DNA from: Sphaerisporangium dianthi
GTDB taxonomy: Bacteria; Actinomycetota; Actinomycetes; Streptosporangiales; Streptosporangiaceae
DNA length: 64,000 nt
Reading direction: 5' to 3'
Assembly: GCF_042654065.1 (NCBI RefSeq)
Contig: NZ_JBHSFP010000022.1
Location: 62,001-126,000 of the forward strand
The position numbers were made by a program, and so were the translations under genes. A model generated the notes under the pieces. That model made no database searches and was not told the origin of the DNA. It was given only the letters and a program-made list of their open reading frames with translations. Positions within the stretch are counted from its first letter, which is position 1, and each line of letters starts with the position of its first letter. Shown in pieces: positions 45,841 through 53,886 of the stretch.

Positions 45841-46779
45841 TCAGCGTGTCTCGGGAGATTCAACGCTCGCGCCGGACCGATCGACGTCCAATGGCTGGAT
45901 GTGCCAGTCACTACCCACTTCCGACGCGATCAAATCATGGATATCCGCCGTTCCGAACACCAGGACCGTTGGACCGGCGCCTGACACAACGGCGGGAACC
46001 CCTGCCACGCGGAGACGTTTTACCAGATCGGCGGTGCCCGGCATCGCAGGCGCGCGGTAGGCCTGGTGCAGGCGGTCTTCGGTGGCGGCGAGCAACAGCC
46101 CGCTCTCGGGCCGCTGGGTCAGCGCCGCGATGAGCAGGGCCGCGCGTCCGGCGTTCGCCACAGCGTCGGCATGCGGCACGTCCTTCGGCAGGAGCCCGCG
46201 CGCCTCCTCGGTGGACAGCCGGGTTCTCGGCACGCACACCACAGGTCGGACGCCCCCATGCGGACTCAGTTCAAGCTTATGCGGTGTTCCCGACAGGTCG
46301 CTCCATGCGATGGTCAGCCCTCCGGACAGGCAGGGGGCGACGTTGTCGGGATGGCCCTCCATGCGCGTGGCCAGCGCGAAGACGTCGTCGTCCGAGAGCG
46401 CGGGAGCGGCGAGCGCGCGGGCGGCGAGAATGCCCGCGCAGATGGCCGCCGAGGAGGAGCCGAGGCCGCGGGCGTGCGGAATGCGATTGTGACATCGCAG
46501 CCGCAGGCGTCGCGGCTGCGGTACGCCGGCGAGGTCGAGGGTGGCGCGGATGGCCCTGACGATCAGGTGACCCTCGCCGGTGTCCAGTTCGCCGGCGCCT
46601 TCCCCCTCGACGTGCACCTCGATGCCCGGGACGTCGTCCCCGGCGCCTGACGAACCGTCGAGAACGGAGACCTCGACCTCGTCGTAAAGGGTGAGGGCGA
46701 GCCCCAGCGAGTCGAAGCCCGGGCCGAGATTCGCGCTGGTGGCGGGCACACGGACCACGACGGTGCTGCTCGGTGACAT
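45841..46779 (-). CDS. thrB: Homoserine kinase
   Basis: 312 residues of the GHMP kinase family: VRVPATSANLGPGFDSLGLAL, ATP-binding PHARGLGSSSAAICAG, and GLLLAATEDRLHQAYRAPAMPGTADLV, then VVSGAGPTVLVF. It phosphorylates homoserine before threonine synthase. GAGGAAA precedes the ATG at 46779; an upstream TTG was rejected. It lies 129 bp after thrC. Confidence 0.96.
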   Translation of the reverse strand: MSPSSTVVVRVPATSANLGPGFDSLGLALTLYDEVEVSVLDGSSGAGDDVPGIEVHVEGEGAGELDTGEGHLIVRAIRATLDLAGVPQPRRLRLRCHNRIPHARGLGSSSAAICAGILAARALAAPALSDDDVFALATRMEGHPDNVAPCLSGGLTIAWSDLSGTPHKLELSPHGGVRPVVCVPRTRLSTEEARGLLPKDVPHADAVANAGRAALLIAALTQRPESGLLLAATEDRLHQAYRAPAMPGTADLVKRLRVAGVPAVVSGAGPTVLVFGTADIHDLIASEVGSDWHIQPLDVDRSGASVESPETR

Positions 46780-46908
46780 GCGTTTCCTCAAAGGGATGCG
46801 GTCGATCTCGGCCGATCATACGGTCGCGCCCGGCATTTCGCGCTGCGAGGTCGCCCTCGATGATCGCGCGGTCGCCGGGCGCGCGCGGCGGGGGCGCGCC
46901 CGGCGTCG

Positions 46909-47961
46909 CTACGCGAGTTCGAGCGCGGCGGCCGCCGCGAAGGCGTCGACCGGGATGGTCAACGGGGTGGGCGCGCCGGAGATCGCCCAGTCGGGGTCTT
47001 TGAGGCCGTTGCCGGTGACGGTGCACACGACACGCTCACCCGGGCGGACGAGCCCCTGCTCATGGGCCTGGAACAGCCCTGCGACGCTCGCCGCGGAGGC
47101 GAGCTCGACGAACACGCCCTCTTCCTGGGCGAGCAGTTTGTACGCCGCGGCGATCTGGCGGTCGGTGACGGCCTGGATGGCGCCCCCCGACTCGTCGCGC
47201 GCCGCCTCGGCGAGGTGCCAGGAGGCCGGGTTGCCGATGCGGATCGCCGTGGCGATCGTGTGCGGGTGGGTGACCGGTGCGCCGTCGACGATGGGCGCCG
47301 CCCCGCTGGCCTGGAAACCCAGCATGCGCGGGGTGCGGGTGGCCATGGCGTCCCCGGCGTACTCGCGGTAGCCCATCCAGTAGGCCGAGATGTTGCCGGC
47401 GTTGCCGACGGGGATGCAGTGCACGTCGGGCGCGTCGCCGAGGGTGTCGACGATCTCGAAGGCCGCGGTCTTCTGCCCCTGGAGGCGGTGCGGGTTGACC
47501 GAGTTGACCAGGGCGATCGGGTAGTTCTCCGCGAGCTTGCAGGTCATCTCGAGGCAGTCGTCGAACGAGCCGTCGACCTGCAGGAGCCTCGCGCCGTGCA
47601 CCAGGGCCTGCGCCAGCTTGCCCATGGCGATCTTGCCGCGTGGCACGAGCACCGCGCAGGTCAGCCCGGCGCGGACGGCGTAGGCGGCCGCGGAGGCGCT
47701 GGTGTTGCCGGTGGACGCGCAGATCACGGCCTTGGCGCCCTCTTCGAGCGCCTTGCTGATCGCCACGGTCATGCCACGGTCTTTGAAACTGCCGGTGGGG
47801 TTGAGCCCCTCGACCTTGAGGAACACCTCGCAGCCGGTCAGCGCGGAGACGCGCCGCGCCGGGACCAGCGGGGTGCCGCCTTCGAGCAACGTGACCACGG
47901 GCGTCGTCGTGGTCACGGGGAGCCGGTCACGGTATTCCTCGATCAGGCCACGCCAAGCCAT
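46909..47961 (-). CDS. thrC: Threonine synthase
   Basis: 350 residues, the short plant/actinobacterial-type fold-type II PLP enzyme. LNPTGSFKDRGM has the PLP Lys60; ASTGNTSASAAAYA is the Asn loop; PVGNAGNISAYW binds phosphate. It converts O-phosphohomoserine to threonine. GGGAGGAG precedes the ATG. Unlike the order I recall in Streptomyces, it is not directly next to hom: a 9-kb block intervenes. Confidence 0.96.
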   Translation of the reverse strand: MAWRGLIEEYRDRLPVTTTTPVVTLLEGGTPLVPARRVSALTGCEVFLKVEGLNPTGSFKDRGMTVAISKALEEGAKAVICASTGNTSASAAAYAVRAGLTCAVLVPRGKIAMGKLAQALVHGARLLQVDGSFDDCLEMTCKLAENYPIALVNSVNPHRLQGQKTAAFEIVDTLGDAPDVHCIPVGNAGNISAYWMGYREYAGDAMATRTPRMLGFQASGAAPIVDGAPVTHPHTIATAIRIGNPASWHLAEAARDESGGAIQAVTDRQIAAAYKLLAQEEGVFVELASAASVAGLFQAHEQGLVRPGERVVCTVTGNGLKDPDWAISGAPTPLTIPVDAFAAAAALELA

Positions 47962-48142
47962 CGTCGCTCCTCCCGCGCCCGGCCCGGGTCGAGTGGGCAC
48001 AAGGACGCGTAACCGTGGATCCGCTATACCAGCGGTGTCAGGCAACGAGTCTACGGGGGGCGGGGGCCCCGCCGCGTCCGCTGTCCACAGGCTGGACCGC
48101 TTCTGCGGGGCGTCATCGCCGGCACTCGGCCGGGCGCGCCGA

Positions 48143-48187
48143 GGGGTTAACGGGAAGCGAACAAGAACGCTTCCCTGAAGAACCCCC
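48143..48187. promoter_or_regulatory. Strong hairpin in the divergent thrC/methyltransferase region
   Basis: Inner arms GGGAAGCG/CGCTTCCC (perfect, 8-base loop) and outer GGGGTT/AACCCC make a long stem. On the plus strand CTGTCTCTTTAACCGCTTTT follows about 8 bp later. It lies 77 bp before the methyltransferase GTG. It may be a leader attenuator of that gene or a boundary terminator; neither adjacent gene ends here. Confidence 0.5.
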
Positions 48188-48263
48188 GGAAGCTCACTGT
48201 CTCTTTAACCGCTTTTGCCCCACAATTGAGGCAACACCACCATGCTCGGAAGGAAATCTCGCC

Positions 48264-49403
48264 GTGACCGCCGCGAGCATAGTCCGGGCCGGGGACGACC
48301 GCGACCGCCTGCACTGGGTCCTCGACCACCTGCCCGCGAGCCGTCCCGGGCGCCCGGTCTCCATCCTCGACCTGGGCTGCGCGGACGGCGACCTTTCTTT
48401 GCTGCTCGCCGAGCGAGGCGACCAGGTGACCGGCATCGACCTCGCGGCCCCGCCCCTCGCCCTGGCGCGCCTGCGGGCGGGCCGGCTGCCGGCGGACATC
48501 GCCGCGCGCGTCGAGTTCTCGGTCGGGGACGGGCACGGGCTGGACGGCGTTCCCGATGAAAGTTTCGACGCGGCCGTCGCCGGGGAGATCCTCGACCGCG
48601 TCGGCGATCCCGTCCAGGTGCTCCAGGCCCTCCACCGCACCCTCCGTCCGGCGGCGACGCTCGTCTTCACGGTCCCCTACGGCGTGAACGAGGCCGTCCT
48701 GCGTCTCGCCCACGCCGCCGGCGGCGGAGCGGCGGAACGGGACGAGGACGACGGAACCGGCCAGGACGAGACGGCAGAACGGGACGAAGGGGCGCGACGG
48801 GACGAAGGCGACGCGGCGGACCGGAACGACCGGACGGACGAGCCCGGCGGGGACGACGCCGAGCGGCGCCGGGTGTTCTACCACGGCAGCCTGCGGCACC
48901 TGGTGGAACCGCTCTTCGAGATCCGCGAGCTGACCGTCCTGCGCCACCACCTCGCCGGCGTCGCCGTACGCAGGGACGAGCCGCGCGGCACCCCCGGTTT
49001 CGCGCTCAGCCGGGCCGAGACCGCGTTCCTCCAGCGCGAGCGGCACCTGCACGGCGAGATCGCCGAACTGCGCGCTCTATGCGCGGAACTGGCCGGCCGC
49101 GAGGCCGTCCTGACCCGTGCCGGGCAGGATCTGCTCGGCCGCAACGCCGAACTGCGCGCCCAGACGACCCGTCTCGTCCACCGGATGCGCCACCTCGAGA
49201 GCCGCCTCGCCGAGTACCGGGAACTGATCGCCCGCCTGCGCCGGTCCAGGGCATGGCGCCTGATCACGGCATACCGTCGCATCCGGTACTCCTCGCTCCG
49301 CGAGACCCCGCCGGTGTCCGGCCCTCAGCGCCCCGTGGTCATCGCCGGCCCTGCCTCTCCCCCGCCTCAACGACCCGCCCTCCCCAGCCGCTCGGAACCC
49401 TGA
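48264..49403 (+). CDS. SAM-dependent methyltransferase with acidic insert and C-terminal coiled coil
   Basis: 379 residues. The class I methyltransferase core has ILDLGCADGDLSLLL (34-48), GIDLAAPPL and FDAAVAGEILDRV. An insertion at 156-200 is almost purely Asp/Glu/Arg/Gly. Residues about 255-327 form a heptad coiled coil, ending in a basic SRAWRLITAYRRIRYSS segment like those ending many envelope-glycan glycosyltransferases/methyltransferases. GGAAGGA precedes the GTG. It neighbours the GT2 cluster, so glycan or lipid-linked sugar modification is likely; substrate unknown. Confidence 0.85.
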   Translation: MTAASIVRAGDDRDRLHWVLDHLPASRPGRPVSILDLGCADGDLSLLLAERGDQVTGIDLAAPPLALARLRAGRLPADIAARVEFSVGDGHGLDGVPDESFDAAVAGEILDRVGDPVQVLQALHRTLRPAATLVFTVPYGVNEAVLRLAHAAGGGAAERDEDDGTGQDETAERDEGARRDEGDAADRNDRTDEPGGDDAERRRVFYHGSLRHLVEPLFEIRELTVLRHHLAGVAVRRDEPRGTPGFALSRAETAFLQRERHLHGEIAELRALCAELAGREAVLTRAGQDLLGRNAELRAQTTRLVHRMRHLESRLAEYRELIARLRRSRAWRLITAYRRIRYSSLRETPPVSGPQRPVVIAGPASPPPQRPALPSRSEP

Positions 49404-49523
49404 CCGGACGCCCGGCGGCGCGCCGGGCCCGTCCTCCCCGGCCCTCCTCCGAGGGCGGACCCGCGCCTTCGCGGGGCGCGAACCCGCGCCTACGCGCGGG
49501 CGCGCGTGAGCGCCGGGGACTTG

Positions 49524-50804
49524 TCAGGCGGAGTCCTCGCGACGCTCCCAGCGGGGCGGCTCGCGCGGAACCAGGGTCGGGGGCACGTTGTCGAGCACGG
49601 CTTCGCGGTCCACCACGACGCGCGCCACGTCGTCCCGGCTCGGCACCTCGTACATCACGTTGAGCAGGACCTCTTCCAGGACCGCACGGGCCGCTCTGGC
49701 GCCGGTGCGGCGGAGCAGCGCCTGCTCGGCGATCGCCGCGACGGCGTCCTCGGTGAACTCCAACTCGACGCCGTCGAGCTGGAAAAGCCTCTGATACTGC
49801 TTGACCAGCGCGTTGCGCGGCTCGGTGAGGATGCGCGCCAGCGCCGCCCCGTCCAGCGGCCGGAAGGTCGACACCACCGGAAGCCGGCCGACGAACTCGG
49901 GGATCAGCCCGAAGCTGACCAGGTCCTCGGGCATGACCTCCGCCAGGGCGTTCGCGCCGTCCCCGTCGCCGGCGGCTCGGAGGGACGCGCCGAACCCGGC
50001 GCCCTGGCGGCCGGTCCGCCGCTCGACGATGTGCTCAAGGCCCGCGAACGCGCCACCGACGATGAACAGCACGTTGCTCGTGTCGATCTCGATGAAGTCC
50101 TGGTGCGGGTGTTTGCGGCCGCCCTGGGGCGGGACGCTCGCGGTCGTCCCTTCGAGGATCTTCAGCAACGCCTGCTGGACGCCCTCGCCGGAGACGTCAC
50201 GGGTGATGGAGGGGTTCTCGCTCTTGCGGGCGACCTTGTCGATCTCGTCGATGTAGACGATGCCGGTCTCGGCCTTCCTGACGTCGTGCCCTGCGGCCTG
50301 GATGAGCTTGAGCAGGATGTTCTCGACGTCCTCCCCGACGTAGCCGGCCTCGGTGAGCGCGGTGGCGTCGGCGATCGCGAACGGGACGCCGAGCATCCGC
50401 GCGAGAGTCTGGGCCAGGTAGGTCTTGCCGCACCCCGTCGGGCCGATCAGCAGGATGTTGGACTTGCCGAGCTCGACCGGCGCGCCGTGCCCCCGCTGGG
50501 CGGGCGCCGCGCGGATGCGCTTGTAGTGGTTGTAGACGGCCACCGCGAGCGTCCTTTTTGCGCCCTCCTGCCCGACGACGTACTGGTCGAGAAACTCGTG
50601 GATCTCGCGCGGTTTCGGCGGCTCCCACGGCCGGGCCGGCGACGAGCCGCCGAGTTCTTCCTCGATGAGCTCGTTGCAGAGCTCGACGCACTCGTCGCAG
50701 ATGCATATGCGTCCCGGGCCCGCGATGAGCTTCTTGACCTGCCCCTGACCCTTCCCGCAGAACGTGCACTTGAGCGGGTCGCCGCCGTCACCTGTGCGTG
50801 CCAC
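49524..50804 (-). CDS. Second ClpX-type AAA+ unfoldase
   Basis: 426 residues with the full ClpX layout. Zinc domain Cys13/16/36/39 (CTFCGKG, CICDEC), Walker A GPTGCGKT (121-128), pore loop GYVG (154-157), VYIDEIDK, RKH loop GGRKHPHQDF, and sensor FGLIPEFVGRLPVV are all present. The ClpP-docking loop, I/L-G-F in canonical ClpX, reads A-G-F (269-271). It unfolds proteins, perhaps weakly or differently coupled to ClpP. The GTG at 50804 with GAGGAG upstream was preferred to the ATG at 50822. No clpP is adjacent, so this is a paralogue of the usual clpP-linked clpX. Confidence 0.92.
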   Translation of the reverse strand: MARTGDGGDPLKCTFCGKGQGQVKKLIAGPGRICICDECVELCNELIEEELGGSSPARPWEPPKPREIHEFLDQYVVGQEGAKRTLAVAVYNHYKRIRAAPAQRGHGAPVELGKSNILLIGPTGCGKTYLAQTLARMLGVPFAIADATALTEAGYVGEDVENILLKLIQAAGHDVRKAETGIVYIDEIDKVARKSENPSITRDVSGEGVQQALLKILEGTTASVPPQGGRKHPHQDFIEIDTSNVLFIVGGAFAGLEHIVERRTGRQGAGFGASLRAAGDGDGANALAEVMPEDLVSFGLIPEFVGRLPVVSTFRPLDGAALARILTEPRNALVKQYQRLFQLDGVELEFTEDAVAAIAEQALLRRTGARAARAVLEEVLLNVMYEVPSRDDVARVVVDREAVLDNVPPTLVPREPPRWERREDSA

Positions 50805-50877
50805 TCGGCAAGGTCTCCTCATCGGTCGTGCGGGCCGCTTCCGGGGGTACCCGGGCCGTGAACTCGGATGGTGTTAT

Positions 50878-50896
50878 CATATGTTCACATCATATG
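50878..50896. promoter_or_regulatory. Paired CATATG sites, probable TetR operator
   Basis: Two self-complementary CATATG sites with 7 bp between them (13 bp start to start), each part of TCATATG. They stand out as AT-rich in a GC-rich genome and lie in the region between divergent clpX2 and the TetR gene, where they could control both. Confidence 0.5.
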
Positions 50897-50954
50897 CATG
50901 CCCGGCGGTATCTTTGCTCCGCACGGAAGGGGCAGTTCCGCAGCGAGGAGGACG

Positions 50955-52133
50955 ATGGGCCGGCTCACCAGGGCGCAGACGCAGGAGCGCAACCGAGCCA
51001 AGGTGCTGGCCGCCGCCCGAGACGAGTTCGCCGAGCGCGGCTTCCGCGACGCGAAGATCGACGCGATCGCCGAACGCGCCGATCTCACCCGCGGCGCGGT
51101 CTACTCCAACTTCCCCGGCAAGCGGGCGCTCTACTTCGCCGTCCTGGCCGACCTGGCGGAACGCGTGCCCGAGCCTGCGGCTTCAGAGCCGCGTCACACC
51201 ACTCGCGAGGCGCTCGGCGCGTTCGCCCGCGCCTGGCTCACCCGGCTTCCCCTCACCACCGACGCGCGGCCCGGCTCGGCCCGGCTCGGCATGGACCTCA
51301 TGCCGGAGATCCTCGCCGACGAGCGCACCCGCCGCCCGTTCGCGCAGCTGATGAAACTCGACGCGCTGCTGCTCGGGCTCGCCCTCGAACGGCTGCGCCC
51401 CGCCGGGGAGCCGGCCGGGCGCCTGGTACGCCAGGCCGAGTCCGTGCTCACCACGTTGCACGGCGCCGCGCAGCTCGACGCCGCCGCGCCCGGCTTCGTC
51501 GAGCCCTTCAACGTCGTCGGCGTCTGCGAGCATCTCGCCGGACTCGATCTCGGCGACGTGTGGCGGCCTCCGCACATCCCGTTCATCTCGCAGGCGCGCC
51601 CCGCCGATGAGCCGTGGTCCCCGCCGCCGGTCGTGGACGCCGTCCGGGACGAACCGGTGGAGCTCACGGACGACGGCGTCGTGGCCGTTCTGGGACTGCA
51701 CCGGCTGGGGGCCGCCGAGGAGGCCGTCCGAGCCGCGCCGCCCAACGCCGTGATCACCCTCGTCCTGGTCACCGGGGACCCCGGCGAGCTGGCCCCGCTG
51801 GCCCGTCTGACCGTCGCCGAGCTGCGCGCCTGCCTGCGCCGGGCCTTCCCGCCGCCGGTGTGGCCCCGCCTGCGGGTCGTGCACGACGAGACGGGCGCCG
51901 TGGCGGCGGCGGCCGGCGTGCCCGCCGTCAGCGACGAGACCGAGGTGGCGGTCCGCGTCTCCTCCGGCCGCGTCCGCGCACGGGCCGACGGCCGCGGCGC
52001 GTGCCACGCGGCCGCGTCGGCCACCGTCACCACCCCGCCCCACGGAACAGTCCCGCCCACCGGCGCCGTCCCGGCCGCGGGGACCGAGCCGTCCACCGGG
52101 ACCATGCCCACCGCGGGAAACCAGAGGGGCTAG
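50955..52133 (+). CDS. TetR-family regulator with unusual C-terminal extension
   Basis: 392 residues, about twice the usual length. A normal TetR part (1-200) has HTH GFRDAKIDAIAERADLTRGAVYSNFPGKRALY. Residues about 237-352 form an extra alpha/beta domain (VVAVLGLHRLG, AVITLVLVTGDPGEL, LRVVHDETGAVAAAAGVPAV) whose order resembles a thioredoxin/peroxiredoxin-like fold, without an obvious catalytic Cys pair. A Pro/Thr/Gly tail of about 30 residues follows. GAGGAGG precedes the ATG. It is divergent from clpX2, which it may repress. Its stop overlaps the stop of the facing glycosyltransferase. Confidence 0.88.
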   Translation: MGRLTRAQTQERNRAKVLAAARDEFAERGFRDAKIDAIAERADLTRGAVYSNFPGKRALYFAVLADLAERVPEPAASEPRHTTREALGAFARAWLTRLPLTTDARPGSARLGMDLMPEILADERTRRPFAQLMKLDALLLGLALERLRPAGEPAGRLVRQAESVLTTLHGAAQLDAAAPGFVEPFNVVGVCEHLAGLDLGDVWRPPHIPFISQARPADEPWSPPPVVDAVRDEPVELTDDGVVAVLGLHRLGAAEEAVRAAPPNAVITLVLVTGDPGELAPLARLTVAELRACLRRAFPPPVWPRLRVVHDETGAVAAAAGVPAVSDETEVAVRVSSGRVRARADGRGACHAAASATVTTPPHGTVPPTGAVPAAGTEPSTGTMPTAGNQRG

Positions 52134-53656
52134 CGGCCTCGCAACGCCGTGCGCAGGCGCTTGACGAGCTTCTTCCCCTCCGGCCCGGACGCCGCCGCGG
52201 ACCCGGCGGACGCGGAAGCCGCCGCTGGCCCGGCGGACGCGGACGCCGCCGCGGGGCCGGCGGCGCTCGGGGACGGGGGCCAGAACTTGGCGGCGGGAGC
52301 GCGGCGTACCCCATGGGTCCGCTCGATCACCTCGGCGAGTTCCTCGCCGGGGCCTGCGAGCAGGCGGGCGCGGTTGACGGCGTCGGTGCGCTCCATGCGC
52401 GCCGTCCGGCCGTCGGGGAACTCCACGACGAGCAGCCCCGCACGGTCCTCGGCCATCATCCTGATCATGACTTCCAGCGAGCGACGGTGCAGCGGCACGT
52501 CGACCGGCCCGGTGTAGCGGAACGGGATGGTCGCGAGGTCCGGCGCCGCCGGGGCGAGGAGCACGCCCTCGTCGTACCGGAACTGCTCATGGATCAGCCG
52601 CAGTTCGAGGTCGGGGTCGTCCAGCACGCGGTGCCGCCCCTCGGGCAGCCGGTCCCACGGCGCGACGAGCGTGGCGCGCACGTCCGGGAGGCTGCCGCCG
52701 AGCGCCGCGGCCACGGCGGCCCGCACCTGCGGCTCGGTGCGGTCCTCCACGGCGAGGACGACCTCGACGTACGGCACGAGCCAGCGCCGGCCGGCCTCTT
52801 TGCGCAGGTCACGGCGGAGCGGGACGCGCTGGGCGAGATAGGGGGCCACGACCCGGACGGTCGCGTCGGTGTCGACGCGCTGGGCGGGCAGCCCCAGGTG
52901 CACGGCACGCGCCTCCATGTCGGGCACGAACACGGCGCCGCTCATGGCGAGCCGGTAGGCGAACTCGGTGTCCTCGCCCCTGAGCACCCGGGGATCGAGG
53001 CCGCCGACCTGCTCGAAGAGCTCGCGGCGGAAGGACACGGTGGGCCCGGTGCAGACGTGGTAGGGGTTCTTGCTGGCACGCAGCCCGTCCAGCCGCCGGA
53101 TCGTCGCCTCCGTGGAGCTCGGGACGGCGTTCGCAAGGTCGAAGAGCGTGTCGAAGGCGCCGTCGCGCACGGCGGCGTGCACCTGCGCGGCGGTGCGCGG
53201 CGGCTCGTCCACGAAGACCTTGCCGCCGATGGTGACCACGTAGTCGGTGAGGTGGTGCCAGCGCATGAGCGCCTCGATGTGCTCGCGGCAGATCACCATG
53301 TCGGAGTCGAGGCGCTGGACGACCTCGCCCTCGGCGAGGCGCACGCCGGTGTTCAGCGCGTGCGCGATGCCCCACCCCCCGGGAGTGCTTCGCACCAGGC
53401 GGGTGTTCCGCGGCCGGATGTCGGGCAGTCGCAGGGGCGGCTCGCTGCCGTCGTCCACGACGACGGCCTCCATCAGGCCGGACGGGTAGGACTGCGCGGC
53501 CAAGGCGGCGAGCGTCAGGTCGAGCCGGTGCTGCCCGCCGTACGCGGGGATGACCACGCTGACCGGCAGGGACGGAGTCCACGCGCCGAGCGGCGGCGGT
53601 GTGAGCGGGGAGTAGTCGTTGTGCCGGATGAGCGGCCTGCCGCCCGCGCCGGTCAT
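52130..53656 (-). CDS. Family 2 glycosyltransferase, paralogue A
   Basis: 508 residues. GT-A domain PVSVVIPAYGGQHRLDLTLAALAAQSYP (31-58), DDG at 68-70, DXD-type RLDSDM (Asp117-x-Asp119), WHHL, and GGLDPRVLRGEDTEFAYRLAMSGAVFV with the catalytic ED. A second domain of about 200 residues, shared with paralogue B, follows, then an Ala/Ser/Gly tail with two GPAAASASA-like repeats. No membrane helix. It transfers sugars to an extracellular glycan or polyprenyl carrier in the cytoplasm; substrate unknown. The start matches MTGAGGRPLIRHNDYS by analogy with paralogue B's NDY block. Confidence 0.85.
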   Translation of the reverse strand: MTGAGGRPLIRHNDYSPLTPPPLGAWTPSLPVSVVIPAYGGQHRLDLTLAALAAQSYPSGLMEAVVVDDGSEPPLRLPDIRPRNTRLVRSTPGGWGIAHALNTGVRLAEGEVVQRLDSDMVICREHIEALMRWHHLTDYVVTIGGKVFVDEPPRTAAQVHAAVRDGAFDTLFDLANAVPSSTEATIRRLDGLRASKNPYHVCTGPTVSFRRELFEQVGGLDPRVLRGEDTEFAYRLAMSGAVFVPDMEARAVHLGLPAQRVDTDATVRVVAPYLAQRVPLRRDLRKEAGRRWLVPYVEVVLAVEDRTEPQVRAAVAAALGGSLPDVRATLVAPWDRLPEGRHRVLDDPDLELRLIHEQFRYDEGVLLAPAAPDLATIPFRYTGPVDVPLHRRSLEVMIRMMAEDRAGLLVVEFPDGRTARMERTDAVNRARLLAGPGEELAEVIERTHGVRRAPAAKFWPPSPSAAGPAAASASAGPAAASASAGSAAASGPEGKKLVKRLRTALRGR

Positions 53657-53886
53657 GATCGCGAAGCCTTCGCCGCCGTGTGCCTGCCGCCCGCCGGCCT
53701 GTGACGTGCCGGGCTCGTCCGTGGGGAGGCGGTCAAGATGATCGCTCCTTCGTCGGTTCCTTTCGCCGCCGGAGCCGACCCTATACAAGGAAGCTGGGAG
53801 CTTCATGAGAGGGCCCGGGGACGTCTTCGCCCGCCGATATGCCCCTCCCCCGCAAATCATGCGCCCTCGCGGCCAGGGCCGCCCGG

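Noticed and set aside
49506..50861. Plus-strand gene opposite clpX2
   Set aside because: The ClpX paralogue has every family motif on the minus strand; the opposing frame has none.
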